DNA of 64,000 nt from Bacillus changyiensis (lineage in GTDB: Bacteria; Bacillota; Bacilli; Bacillales; Bacillaceae), in NCBI RefSeq assembly GCF_027706145.1, contig NZ_JAQFWW010000006.1, positions 1-64,000 of the forward strand, given 5' to 3'. The position numbers were made by a program, and so were the translations under genes. Below are positions 9,266 to 18,116 of this stretch, piece by piece. The notes below the pieces were generated by a model, which had not been told where the DNA came from, did no database searches, and saw only the letters and a program-made list of their open reading frames with translations. Every line of letters starts with the position of its first letter. Position 1 is the first letter of the stretch.

Positions 9266-10632
9266 GATCTATTCACAACCTTTGCTTGTTGTGTAAAACA
9301 CAATTTTCCCAAAGCAACTCGGTCAATTTTTCCATTAGCCAGCATCGGAAACTCATCGACTTGTTTATAATAAAAAGGCACTTGATCTTTTTCTAAATGT
9401 TCCTGTGCGTAACGTTTAACATGTTTCAGATTGATATTCTGATGATTCTTGCTTATGAATATGGCAGCAAGCCGCATCCTATTGTTTTCATTGCGAACAC
9501 CCACAACAGCAACATCTTGAATGTCTTGATAGTGACGCAGCTTTTGTTCAATGTATTCAGGACTGATATTTTTTTCTTTAATCACGATAATATTTTTAGT
9601 CCGACCAATAATTTTTAGGAAGCCACTCTCATTGATCTCTGCCAAATCTCCAGTATTCAACCACCCCTGAGCATCAATAGGGTTTTCTGCTGAATTTGAT
9701 GAGTAGTAACCTATCATATTACTAGGACTCCTAACAAGCAGTTCTCTCTTATCGTTCAGCCTTAATTCGATCCCTTTTAACGGCTTGCCCACTGTCCCTA
9801 TACAATAATCCTCACATGTATTCAACGCAACATTTGGTCCGGCCTCTGATAATCCATAGCCATCGAGGATCGGTTGTTTGACTATTTCAAACCATTTTCT
9901 CGCCACCGTCTCAGGAAGAATCTCCCCACCGCAACCCCAACTACGCATGCTGGAAGCTGCTTTTCGTTCATCTACATTTTTGCTGAAATGTTCAAGCATG
10001 ATTTTGTAAAATGAAGGCGTTCCCTCAAATAAAGTAGCTCCACTTTCTTTGATTAATTGCAAAACATATCGCGGTCGTAAATGCTCTGGAATCACGAGAT
10101 TCATTCCGCATTTTTCAATGATATTAACGAGACTGATGCCATACGCTCCCCACAAGGGAACAGCTGCTAACAAAACATCCTTCTCTGTAAAGCCAAGCTT
10201 TTCGACAGTTTGTTCACTTTGATATGCGATCCCTTTCTTAGACCAGACAACAAATTTAGGCATTCCTGTAACTGACCCTGTTGTTCTAACAATCGCTCCA
10301 GCTTCTTCTGGAAGAGGCGCCTGTTCAATATCTTCATAACGTTCAAGGCAAAAGTCGAAATCTAACTCATAACAAAACAGCGGTACTCGGATTCTTGCAA
10401 GCTCTTTTTGCGGATCTTTCATCTCACCCATCACAATGGGAATAATCCCTAATTGTTTGCAACCTTTATAGGCTACATAAAAAAGCAATGGATTTCTGAC
10501 TGAAAGGGCAACAGCATCTTTTCGCTTTACACGGTTAACTTCCATTAAGTAAACAAATTTATCCAATAGATTGAGAAGGGTCTCTGTCACATCTTTATGA
10601 CCAACACTGACTTTGTTTTGGTGTTTCATCAT
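9262..10632 (-). CDS. AMP-forming acyl ligase (ANL superfamily)
   Basis: 456 residues, compact for this family. Motifs seen are TTGSVTGMPK (ATP-binding loop, near 116), GYGLSEAG (near 265), GWLNTGDLAE (near 321), GRTKNIIV, and NGKIDR near the C terminus with the adenylation lysine. It should activate a carboxylic acid as an acyl-adenylate and pass it to CoA or a carrier protein. It overlaps the thiamine enzyme gene by 38 bases and the half-ketosynthase gene by four, which implies translational coupling. The substrate cannot be read from the sequence, but a starter acid for the ketosynthase or the NRPS is the simplest idea. Confidence 0.85.
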   Translation of the reverse strand: MMKHQNKVSVGHKDVTETLLNLLDKFVYLMEVNRVKRKDAVALSVRNPLLFYVAYKGCKQLGIIPIVMGEMKDPQKELARIRVPLFCYELDFDFCLERYEDIEQAPLPEEAGAIVRTTGSVTGMPKFVVWSKKGIAYQSEQTVEKLGFTEKDVLLAAVPLWGAYGISLVNIIEKCGMNLVIPEHLRPRYVLQLIKESGATLFEGTPSFYKIMLEHFSKNVDERKAASSMRSWGCGGEILPETVARKWFEIVKQPILDGYGLSEAGPNVALNTCEDYCIGTVGKPLKGIELRLNDKRELLVRSPSNMIGYYSSNSAENPIDAQGWLNTGDLAEINESGFLKIIGRTKNIIVIKEKNISPEYIEQKLRHYQDIQDVAVVGVRNENNRMRLAAIFISKNHQNINLKHVKRYAQEHLEKDQVPFYYKQVDEFPMLANGKIDRVALGKLCFTQQAKVVNRS

Positions 10633-12292
10633 CTACTACCACCCCATATTCCTGCTGGACCGTATATGGAATATCTTTTTTCCAATCCGTGCAGATTTCA
10701 ATTAAAGACAATTTGCCTTGTTTACTTAGTGCTCTCGCTGTACAAATAGCGTTTTTTAAGTCTGTCTTATTTGTTGGAGAGAAAAAAGTACCTTGGAGAG
10801 ATTGAATCTCATGGCGCCATTGATGATCTTCTCTAAAATCACAACCAATGGAAATCTTCATTTTTTGTTGATTTAATCGTGGCCATGCATAACCACCATT
10901 ATTAATAATTAGGTAAATCATCCCAATCCCGAGTTCATATGCAGTATCTAGTGCACCTTTACCCATTTCAAATGATCCATCACCGATAAACGTCATAATT
11001 GTTGAGTCAGGTTGAGCCAATTTTGCTCCTATGCCTACACCCATCGGCACTCCTAATGCAGTTTGCTCCCCTGGAACAAGCGTCCTTCCCGATTGATTAA
11101 TAAAAATAGGATAGGAATAGCCCCACATATCATGAAGACCGTTATCTTGAACCAAAATGTCGTTTTCTTCAACAGTTTCTGATATCATTTGAAAAGTTGC
11201 TCTAATAGGTTGTTCCGAAAAATCAGCGTTTGTCCACTTGTTAAGCAGCTGATGTTTAACCGATTTCTGTTTTTCTAGCCATTCATGACGCTTCCACTCC
11301 CCCTTGGCTTCATACAACAACAAGTCCTGTACAACGATTGAAACGTCACCTAAGATGCTTACATCTTCTTCAACGGACTTTCTCAAACTTGTGTAATCAC
11401 GATCAATGTGTATCAATACATGTTGATCAGCAATATCTTTCCAACCCATTAAAGCTGTTTCTTCAAGCTGTGTTCCAAAAGCAATAAACAGATCCCCTTC
11501 CCTTAACAGCTTTTTAGCTTCCGGCAATCCATAAAGACCTATATTACCGAATACATGCGGATGATGTTCATTCACAATTCCTCTACCAGAAGCCGTTGTA
11601 AACACAGCTGCCTGAAATTTTTCAGCCAATGCTAAAAGTGATGAACCAAATGAAGGAGAATGTTGACAACCACCTCCAGCGATGAAAACAGGCCGCTTTG
11701 ATTCGGCAAGAGCATCCACTGTTAAGCGAATTTGCTCACGATGCGGGCATATCGCAACAGCCTCTTTCTGAAGTAATGAAGAGGGCTTTTCATAATGCTG
11801 TTGTTCCAAATCATTTGGTATTTCTAAATAAACAGGTCCTGGTTTTCCATTGACAGCCAAATACATCGCTCTTTTTAGCGCCCACTCAGCTTGATCCACA
11901 TGCTCTACTCGATACTGCCATTTTGTGATCGGTTTCATCAGTTCGACACTATTGAGTTCTTGAAAAGCACCTGTACCAACAGCCGTTCTCGCTGTCCCTG
12001 AAGAAACGATGATGATAGGAACACAAGCAGAAAATGACTCTAATACAGCCGTTAATCCATTGACAAGTCCTGGGCCAGGGCTCGCAACATATACAACAGG
12101 TTCACCTGAGACTTGGGCATACCCCATCGCCATACTAGCTGCAATTCTTTGATCTTTCGCTGTATACACATCCAATTTGGCCAAGTATGCTGCTTCTAGT
12201 AGGCCTTCGCCTTCTCCGACCATTGCAAAAACCTTTTGTACATTTGAATTTTTTAATAAATAAGAGTAAAGATCCCATATTGATGCAAACAA
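10595..12292 (-). CDS. Acetolactate-synthase-like thiamine diphosphate enzyme
   Basis: About 565 residues with the three-part layout of this family. The cofactor motif GDGSFEMGKGALDTAY followed by LIINNGGY lies in the C-terminal third, and a PGPGLVNG loop is near residue 70. The glutamate that normally activates the cofactor falls in TAKDQRIAASM, where an aspartate seems to stand instead. I prefer the TTG at 12292, which has AAAGGGGGAG six bases upstream and starts 16 bases after the previous gene, over an in-frame ATG at 12343 lacking a ribosome site. It probably decarboxylates or carboligates a 2-oxo acid to supply a building block. No housekeeping ilv genes surround it. Confidence 0.85.
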   Translation of the reverse strand: MFASIWDLYSYLLKNSNVQKVFAMVGEGEGLLEAAYLAKLDVYTAKDQRIAASMAMGYAQVSGEPVVYVASPGPGLVNGLTAVLESFSACVPIIIVSSGTARTAVGTGAFQELNSVELMKPITKWQYRVEHVDQAEWALKRAMYLAVNGKPGPVYLEIPNDLEQQHYEKPSSLLQKEAVAICPHREQIRLTVDALAESKRPVFIAGGGCQHSPSFGSSLLALAEKFQAAVFTTASGRGIVNEHHPHVFGNIGLYGLPEAKKLLREGDLFIAFGTQLEETALMGWKDIADQHVLIHIDRDYTSLRKSVEEDVSILGDVSIVVQDLLLYEAKGEWKRHEWLEKQKSVKHQLLNKWTNADFSEQPIRATFQMISETVEENDILVQDNGLHDMWGYSYPIFINQSGRTLVPGEQTALGVPMGVGIGAKLAQPDSTIMTFIGDGSFEMGKGALDTAYELGIGMIYLIINNGGYAWPRLNQQKMKISIGCDFREDHQWRHEIQSLQGTFFSPTNKTDLKNAICTARALSKQGKLSLIEICTDWKKDIPYTVQQEYGVVVDDETPKQSQCWS

Positions 12293-12308
12293 AAACAGCT
12301 CCCCCTTT

Positions 12309-13487
12309 TTAATAAACTCTGATTGGATATTGATGAAAAACACGGTTGACTTCTTTAGAAATTAAAATTGGTCTGCTCTCCAAGCGGCCTTTGTATTTCA
12401 CATAACTCGCTTTGGGACCATAGCCTCCAAAAGGCTGATGACCATTTTCAATATCAAACAGGGTTTGATTAAGAGAAACTGTATAATGTTTTTTCAATTT
12501 TTCAGCTAAATCGGCCTGTCCAAAAATGGATACACCAAATGATGATTCCAATTGGTTTGCATCTGTGAGCCATTCAAGCACTTCAAAGGCATTGTCATAG
12601 GAGACGATATTAAATATTGGTGCAAAATGTTCTTCACAACGCGGCATATTTTTGATGTCGGAAACTAAAACAGATGGTTCAATCCAGTTCTTTCTTAGAT
12701 CTACTTGGCCTCCATAAATAATTCTATCTTCATAGTCGTTAAGATATATTTCAGTTTGTAGCACCAGCTCTTTATAATTGCTGTCTCTGACTTTGTCGCT
12801 CATTCGACCGCTTCCCTGTATTTCTTTTAACTGTTGCAGAAGGCATTTAACAAAGCTTTTTTTCTGACTTCTATGAACAAAAAATAAGTCCGGACACATG
12901 CAATCCTGGCCAGAATTAAATAATCTCGCTTCTACTGCTTTTGCAGCAGTGTATTCCATATCAGCTTCAGCTCCTATAACAAAAGGGTTTAATCCAGAGC
13001 CAAAAAAGATAAAGAGCGCGTGAGGATAATCTTTTTGAACAGATAGACCATTATAGTAATTACCTGTAAACACGACAACTTCTGCATCAGACGTTTTCTT
13101 TTTAAAATCTGCATAGCCTATAGGTTCGATTTCAATATTAAAATTTGTATATTTTTTGAAAAAATTGTGAATTTTCATGGTGGGAGACTGTGATGAGGTG
13201 GAAGGTCTTAAGGAAATAGACTTACAGTAAAACCCTGGAATAATGGCATATAAGACATAAGAATAAAGAATAGAGTTTGTTGGATGAAAAATGGCGGCTT
13301 TTTGAACTGTGTCTCTTTTCATATATTGTAGTTCCCTTGCTGCTTGTTCCAGAACGTCAATACTAGAACAAATTTCATAATCCGCACTTTCACTCGTACT
13401 AATTTCCATGAGAATGGTTCTTAATTCATTTTTATGTTGCTTCATCTTATGGCTAATAAGGTTCAACTTTTCTAAAAATGGATCCAT
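12309..13487 (-). CDS. Aldehyde-dehydrogenase-superfamily protein, possibly acyl-CoA/aldehyde type
   Basis: 392 residues, first gene of the operon. FNSGQDCMCPD near residue 190 carries the catalytic cysteine of the aldehyde dehydrogenase fold, and EHFAPIFNIVSYD and QPFGGYG match later conserved blocks. It is about 80-100 residues shorter than usual, mostly in the N-terminal cofactor region. Where ELGGK is expected the sequence reads FFGSGL, so the general-base glutamate is absent. CoA-acylating dehydrogenases and acyl-CoA reductases also lack it. With the thiamine enzyme next to it, an aldehyde-acyl interconversion for a starter unit is plausible but unproven. Confidence 0.75.
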   Translation of the reverse strand: MDPFLEKLNLISHKMKQHKNELRTILMEISTSESADYEICSSIDVLEQAARELQYMKRDTVQKAAIFHPTNSILYSYVLYAIIPGFYCKSISLRPSTSSQSPTMKIHNFFKKYTNFNIEIEPIGYADFKKKTSDAEVVVFTGNYYNGLSVQKDYPHALFIFFGSGLNPFVIGAEADMEYTAAKAVEARLFNSGQDCMCPDLFFVHRSQKKSFVKCLLQQLKEIQGSGRMSDKVRDSNYKELVLQTEIYLNDYEDRIIYGGQVDLRKNWIEPSVLVSDIKNMPRCEEHFAPIFNIVSYDNAFEVLEWLTDANQLESSFGVSIFGQADLAEKLKKHYTVSLNQTLFDIENGHQPFGGYGPKASYVKYKGRLESRPILISKEVNRVFHQYPIRVY

Positions 13488-13552
13488 AAGTGTTATACCT
13501 TCCCTTCTTGAAAGTTTACAAGAATATGAAAACGATAAAAAATTACGAGTTC

Positions 13553-13581
13553 ATTATAATTAGAATTATATTACTTGTAAA
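13553..13581 (-). promoter_or_regulatory. Sigma-A promoter of the eight-gene biosynthetic operon
   Basis: On the minus strand TTTACA (13576-13581), exactly 17 bases, then TATAAT (13553-13558), about 65 bases before the first start codon. No other minus-strand promoter of this quality was noticed upstream of the operon. Confidence 0.75.
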
Positions 13582-13812
13582 TAAACTACAAGCCTTATTT
13601 TTTTTACCAGACTATAATGAACAACTTACTTCTTGGCACAGTATATTTTTTCATAGAATGATGATATATAGATAAAACAACCAATATTTAGAACAAACTT
13701 TCCCCTTGTCTAAAATTAGCTGAAAATTACTCTTCATCACATTGGGTCAAATTACTTCTATTTCACATGAAATCTACTTGATCTTTGTCACTGAATTGTA
13801 AACATTATTTTT

Positions 13813-13828
13813 TTGCGGGATACCGAAA
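13813..13828 (+). promoter_or_regulatory. ComA-box-like site upstream of rap
   Basis: TTGCGG-GATA-CCGAAA fits the known ComA consensus TTGCGG-N4-CCGCAA at 11 of 12 half-site positions. It lies about 40 bases upstream of the likely -10, as in rapA- or rapC-type promoters. Confidence 0.65.
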
Positions 13829-13844
13829 GCTTAAAATTTTTAAT

Positions 13845-13872
13845 TTTCCAAATTAAAGTAGTGTGGTAAGAT
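13845..13872 (+). promoter_or_regulatory. Promoter of rap-phr
   Basis: A weak -35 (TTTCCA, 13845-13850), 16 bases, then TGGTAAGAT, an extended -10 ending at 13872. A poor -35 next to a ComA box is usual for ComA-dependent promoters. Confidence 0.5.
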
Positions 13873-13918
13873 AACATATATATGGAATAGAGAGTTAATG
13901 ATGGAAGGGGTATTCATC

Positions 13919-15043
13919 ATGAAGCAAAAAATCCCAGCGGAGCATGTAGCAATCAAGCTGAATGAATGGTATTCTTTAATACGCACAAACAAAGTAACAG
14001 ACGCGGAATTCGTTAAGGCTGAAATAAAACAACAACTTACAGATATGGAAGAAGATCAAACAGTATTGTTGTATTACTCTTTAATTGATTTTCGTCACAA
14101 TCTGATGTTGAAAGATTTGGAACCTAACAAAGCAATAGACATGTCTGATTCATTATCAAAAATTGAAGCAAAAAAAGATGACATGGAACATACCCAGGTT
14201 GATGAAATGATTCAATACTATTATTGGTTTTTTAAAGGTATGTATGAATTTAAACAACATCATTTCAACACCGCCATAACCTGTTACAAAATTGCCGAAA
14301 AGAAATTAACCTTCGTTGATAGCGAAGAAGAAAAAGCGGAGTTTTATTATAAACTAGCAGAAATTTATTATCACCTCAGACAAAATTATATATCGATAAA
14401 TTACGCGACGATGGCACTCGATACATTTAAAGCCCACGAAACTTTACTAGAGAAAGAAATATATTGTTACTTTGTCATAGCTGGTAACCAAGTTGATACT
14501 TACAAATATGATGATGCATTAAAAACCTTGAAAACATCGTTAAATAAAGCTCAACAAACAAAAAACAACCACTTGTTAGCATCCGCATATTTCAATTTAG
14601 GAAACTGTTATTTTTATTTAAAAGAGTTTTCCAAGTCATATGAACATATACAAAAATCTTTATCAATATTTAAAAAAGAAAAATCCTCATATGTCCCTAA
14701 AGCTCAATTTCAACTGATGTATGTTTGCTTAAAACAGGGAAAACGTGATAAAGCAGTTAACCTTTATACACAAGGGATAAAGAGCAGTCTAAAACTACAT
14801 GATAAAATCTATGAAACACTGCTTCACATTTTGAAAAAAATATATTTTGATCATGAATCTATAGATGAAGAATTCAAATACCTTAAAAATAAAGAGTTAT
14901 ATGTTGAGATTGAAGAGTTGGCTTTGGACGCAGCAGAGTATTATAATGGAATTGGTAAACTTGAGGAATCAATCCAATTTTACCGCAAAGCCATTCAGGC
15001 AAGAAATCAAATCAAAAGGGGAGTTGTCTTCAATGAAAAATAA
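13919..15043 (+). CDS. Rap family response-regulator aspartate phosphatase
   Basis: 374 residues from the ATG at 13919, preceded by GAAGGGG. The upstream in-frame ATG at 13898 has no ribosome site. The start MKQKIPAEHV and the segment DMEEDQTVLLYYSLIDFRH are the hallmark of Rap proteins: an N-terminal three-helix bundle followed by TPR repeats to the end. Rap proteins dephosphorylate Spo0F or block ComA-type regulators until inhibited by a Phr peptide. The last 11 bases overlap phr. Which Rap subtype it is cannot be told by eye. Its position, divergent from the biosynthetic operon, suggests that population density may influence the cluster, directly or through ComA. Confidence 0.92.
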   Translation: MKQKIPAEHVAIKLNEWYSLIRTNKVTDAEFVKAEIKQQLTDMEEDQTVLLYYSLIDFRHNLMLKDLEPNKAIDMSDSLSKIEAKKDDMEHTQVDEMIQYYYWFFKGMYEFKQHHFNTAITCYKIAEKKLTFVDSEEEKAEFYYKLAEIYYHLRQNYISINYATMALDTFKAHETLLEKEIYCYFVIAGNQVDTYKYDDALKTLKTSLNKAQQTKNNHLLASAYFNLGNCYFYLKEFSKSYEHIQKSLSIFKKEKSSYVPKAQFQLMYVCLKQGKRDKAVNLYTQGIKSSLKLHDKIYETLLHILKKIYFDHESIDEEFKYLKNKELYVEIEELALDAAEYYNGIGKLEESIQFYRKAIQARNQIKRGVVFNEK

Positions 15044-15197
15044 AGTTTTATTAGGAATGGGCGCTTTCGTTTCTCTGGCTGCATTTTTAGCGATCTCGAT
15101 TCATTTCACTACCCCATCTGACACTCATCACATTGCTGGTAGAATGATTACATCATCGGTAAACGATTTTCATACCCCTGAAAGATCATTTGCTTAA
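15033..15197 (+). CDS. Phr signal-peptide precursor
   Basis: 54 residues. Lysines at 2 and 4, then a hydrophobic stretch LLGMGAFVSLAAFLAISIHF, make a Sec signal. The secreted tail is short. Known Phr pentapeptides have a basic residue at position 2 and usually sit at the C terminus. The last five residues are ERSFA, which resembles ERGMT and ERPVG. An internal GRMIT is a second candidate. The gene begins inside the end of rap with AAAAGGGGAG upstream, the usual rap-phr arrangement. After export and trimming, the peptide would be imported by the oligopeptide permease and would inhibit the neighbouring Rap. Confidence 0.85.
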   Translation: MKNKVLLGMGAFVSLAAFLAISIHFTTPSDTHHIAGRMITSSVNDFHTPERSFA

Positions 15198-15228
15198 GGA
15201 AAATAGAACATTTCTATTTCATGAACAG

Positions 15229-15253
15229 AGCTGGCGAAAAGCGCCAGCTTTTT
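15229..15253 (+). terminator. Terminator after rap-phr
   Basis: A perfect 8-bp stem AGCTGGCG/CGCCAGCT with loop AAAAG, followed by a T run. Confidence 0.85.
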
Positions 15254-15429
15254 AAATGTTCACCTTCACCATACTTCAACCTTATGTTCTCAAACCTATG
15301 CATCCCAACTTATCTGTTAATATGGTGAGTGAATCAAAACTCAGTTTGTGGATTTCGTTGGTATCACTCATGCCCAAGGATCAACTTCTAGAATGAATTC
15401 AAATGTTGAGACACAAAACTAGAAATGAA

Positions 15430-16212
15430 TCATGATAAAAGACCAACCATTTTGAGGCCATGGTAAATCCCATCGTCTTCAACTGATTTCGTTACATATT
15501 TTGCAACTTTTTTTATTTCTTCTTCTCCATTTCCCATTGCCACGCTATTCTCTACCGTTAAGAGCATTTCTTTATCATTCAGTCCATCACCAAATGCATA
15601 AACACGTTCGCGAGGAAAACCTAGTTTCTCAACGATTTTTTCTATCCCCTTGGCTTTTGACCCGTCTGTTGGAATGACATCAACTGAGACAGGATGCCAT
15701 CTTACAAAATCAAAATCTTGAAAAGATTGTTGGTAAGATGTTTCTTCCCCTTCGCGACAAAATAAAAGAGCCTGATACAGTTCTCGTCCTTTATAATAAT
15801 GCGGATCATGTGTAGGGAAGCGACCAATTTTTAATGAACGAATGCTCTCTTCAATAAATTGATGCTTTAACACATTCGCCTTCATATCTTCATGATCCAT
15901 ATAAACGATAGGATGATCTTGAATTAAGGCATCCGCCGTCAATTTTTCTAGAGATATCATATCTAATGGATAAGTAAAAAGGACTTCGCCATCCAAAACG
16001 ACATATTGTCCGTTATAACTGACATAGGTATCTATTTCTAATTCTTTTCGTAAATCCTCGAACATAAAAGGAGCACGTCCAGTTGCAATTGCTACTTTAT
16101 GCCCTAGCTCCTTCAGCTTAAAGATGGACTGCTTTGTCGAGAAAGGTAATGTTTTATCATGGTTATATAATGTTCCATCTATATCAAAAAAAATGATACT
16201 TTGTTTTGTCAT
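15430..16212 (-). CDS. HAD-superfamily (Cof type) phosphatase, YkrA-like
   Basis: 260 residues. Motif I is FFDIDGTLYNHD (near 9), motif II IATGRAP (near 42), and motifs III-IV are the lysine in TDGSKAKG and GDGLNDKEML (near 208). The insert between motifs II and III is the larger C2 cap of the Cof/YbiV group, which removes phosphate from sugar phosphates or flavin mononucleotide. The real substrate is unknown. It resembles B. subtilis YkrA from memory. It stands alone, with GGAGCAAAC before its ATG. Confidence 0.85.
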   Translation of the reverse strand: MTKQSIIFFDIDGTLYNHDKTLPFSTKQSIFKLKELGHKVAIATGRAPFMFEDLRKELEIDTYVSYNGQYVVLDGEVLFTYPLDMISLEKLTADALIQDHPIVYMDHEDMKANVLKHQFIEESIRSLKIGRFPTHDPHYYKGRELYQALLFCREGEETSYQQSFQDFDFVRWHPVSVDVIPTDGSKAKGIEKIVEKLGFPRERVYAFGDGLNDKEMLLTVENSVAMGNGEEEIKKVAKYVTKSVEDDGIYHGLKMVGLLS

Positions 16213-16303
16213 GTTTGCTCCTACTTTCGATATTAAGCTGTTCCTCTAAGAGGAATTTCAATTGTTGTGATCATCATGATTTTGGCTATCGGCTGATAAT
16301 GGC

Positions 16304-16750
16304 TTATTCTGTTTTTTCACTTTTAATCAATTTATTTAATTTTTTCATTGTGTTTGTCATTTGAATGAATTCAGATATGTCAATTTTAGAATAATAATTT
16401 TCAATCAGCTTTACATCCAGTTCTTCAATTAATTGAATAAATTTCTGCCCGTTCACATCTAGTTTAATAAAGGATTCTCTTTTATTTGATGGATTCACCA
16501 GTTTTGTAATCATTTTTTTTTGCTGAAGCTTTGTGAGGACTTGACTCACAGCACTTTTACTAATATCAAATGACTTTGCAATTTCATGAGCTGTGATATT
16601 CTCATGTTTTGCAATATGCGATAAAATCAGTTCTTGTTGCCAAGTTAAATTAAATTCATCCACTTTAACAGATTCTTTCGAAGTTAGCACAGCAAATTCA
16701 TCAATCGCTTCATTTAATTGTTTTACTACTCGTAAATAATCGGATTTCAA
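16304..16750 (-). CDS. MarR-family transcriptional regulator
   Basis: 148 residues. A winged helix covers about 45-110, with recognition-helix region ISKSAVSQVLTKLQQK. The start is a TTG at 16750 with GGGGGG eight bases upstream. It begins four bases after the stop of the MFS gene, so the two form one unit in the order transporter then regulator. The large palindrome over the common promoter (18007-18035) is the obvious operator, giving autorepression and probably release by the compound that the transporter exports. Confidence 0.85.
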   Translation of the reverse strand: MKSDYLRVVKQLNEAIDEFAVLTSKESVKVDEFNLTWQQELILSHIAKHENITAHEIAKSFDISKSAVSQVLTKLQQKKMITKLVNPSNKRESFIKLDVNGQKFIQLIEELDVKLIENYYSKIDISEFIQMTNTMKKLNKLIKSEKTE

Positions 16751-16754
16751 TTGT

Positions 16755-17984
16755 TTAATCCCCCCTATTTAATACAGATTGCTTGTTCGTCCATTGCTTA
16801 GCCTTCGCAACTATTAGAATGGTCAATCCCAATCCCACTGCTGCAAAAATAAAAAGTAATGTTCGAACAGAAAAACCTATTGTCATCAGGGAGGAGAAAA
16901 GCGTCTGAGAAATTGGGTCAAAGGCTGTTTGTGCTATAAAAACGATCGCCATGACTCTACCCATCAACTGAGGTTCTGTATGTTCTTGAATCATAACATC
17001 TGCCGGGATAAAAGTCATAAAACTGAAAAAGCCTATCAGCATGACAATTAGTACTAAACCCCACATGGAAGGCATTTGACTAAAAACTCCAAGAAAAATA
17101 ACGGAAGAGAGTAAAAATAACAAAATCAATCTTCCACGATGTTTATTGATACTAAATATTAACAATATCATTGTAGCTGAAAGCGAACCAATAGAAAAGC
17201 CTGCTTCTAAGAAACTTAAGTCAAGTGCACTTCCTCCAGCTTCCTTAGCCAATATCGGCAGGCTCAAAAAAATCGGTCCCAAAACAAAGAAATTCAATAC
17301 AATAATAATAGCTATACCTACTGTGTAAATGGATGACTTCCGTATATAGTGGTAGCCTTCAACAAACTCCTTTAAAAAGGTTAGTTTTTTTTCTGAAGGC
17401 GATGGTTTTTCATCTCGAACAAATGCAGGGAACACTAAACACATATTAACGGACATCGTAATCACACATACCGCAAACGTCGCAGAAAAAGAATAATAAT
17501 TAATCAGAACCCCTGCTAAAACAGGTCCAATTAAGAAAAGCAACTCTTGAGAACTATGGATCAATGTATTGGCCAATTGCAGATCCTTTTTATTCACCAA
17601 AGATGGAATGAGCGATGAAAGAGCAGGAAAAAAAAGACCGTCTAAACTTCCGATAAAGAACGAAAGAATGAGAATGACTGAAAATGTTAACTCTCCATTG
17701 ATATATACCCAAAGAAGAATCCCCAGCAAAATGACTTTTCCTAAACTCGTACCAAACAGGATCTTAGATTTTTGAATGCGATCTGCCAGAACACCTCCGA
17801 CTATCATTGTGAACATTCTTGGAAGTGCCGCAGCAGCCATGACAAGCCCCATATATTGTGGATGATTCAAACCATCAACCATATACCAGGATATGGCTAA
17901 TACAAATATGGAAAAGCTTAAAACAGCAAAGCATTCTGACCCTAAAATAAATAAAAAACGATTATTTTTCAAGATTGACTTCAT
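16755..17984 (-). CDS. Major facilitator superfamily efflux transporter
   Basis: 409 residues with about twelve hydrophobic segments. The loop after the second segment, GGVLADRIQKSKIL, is the MFS motif A (G-x-L-a-D-r-x-x-k). An uncharged membrane helix near the N terminus and a central cytoplasmic loop near residues 190-215 are typical of drug:H+ antiporters of the MdrP/YkuC kind. ATG at 17984 with GAGGGAG upstream. It is co-transcribed with the downstream MarR gene. The substrate is unknown, and an antimicrobial compound is the usual case for MarR-linked exporters. Confidence 0.85.
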   Translation of the reverse strand: MKSILKNNRFLFILGSECFAVLSFSIFVLAISWYMVDGLNHPQYMGLVMAAAALPRMFTMIVGGVLADRIQKSKILFGTSLGKVILLGILLWVYINGELTFSVILILSFFIGSLDGLFFPALSSLIPSLVNKKDLQLANTLIHSSQELLFLIGPVLAGVLINYYSFSATFAVCVITMSVNMCLVFPAFVRDEKPSPSEKKLTFLKEFVEGYHYIRKSSIYTVGIAIIIVLNFFVLGPIFLSLPILAKEAGGSALDLSFLEAGFSIGSLSATMILLIFSINKHRGRLILLFLLSSVIFLGVFSQMPSMWGLVLIVMLIGFFSFMTFIPADVMIQEHTEPQLMGRVMAIVFIAQTAFDPISQTLFSSLMTIGFSVRTLLFIFAAVGLGLTILIVAKAKQWTNKQSVLNRGD

Positions 17985-18006
17985 GATGACTCCCTCATTA
18001 TTGTTT

Positions 18007-18058
18007 TATAGTTTAGTTCACTTAACTAAACTATAATAGAGTCTATATGTGATGTCAA
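18007..18058 (-). promoter_or_regulatory. Sigma-A promoter overlapped by a MarR-type operator
   Basis: Minus strand: TTGACA (18053-18058), 17 bases, TATAGT (18030-18035). A perfect inverted repeat with 12-bp arms, TATAGTTTAGTT at 18007-18018 and AACTAAACTATA at 18024-18035, is separated by five bases and starts within the -10. A bound repressor would block RNA polymerase directly. Confidence 0.85.
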
Positions 18059-18073
18059 TCCTTTATGAACGAC

Positions 18074-18100
18074 AAAAATCCTCCTATATCCACAGGAGGA
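18074..18100 (-). terminator. Terminator after the YvrJ-type gene
   Basis: Minus strand TCCTCCT/AGGAGGA stem (18079-18085 and 18094-18100) followed by TTTTT. Confidence 0.75.
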
Positions 18101-18116
18101 AAGTTAAAAAAGAAGA

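Noticed and set aside
12293-12343. ATG start for the thiamine enzyme
   Set aside because: It overlaps the preceding gene and has no ribosome site. The TTG at 12292 has a strong one.
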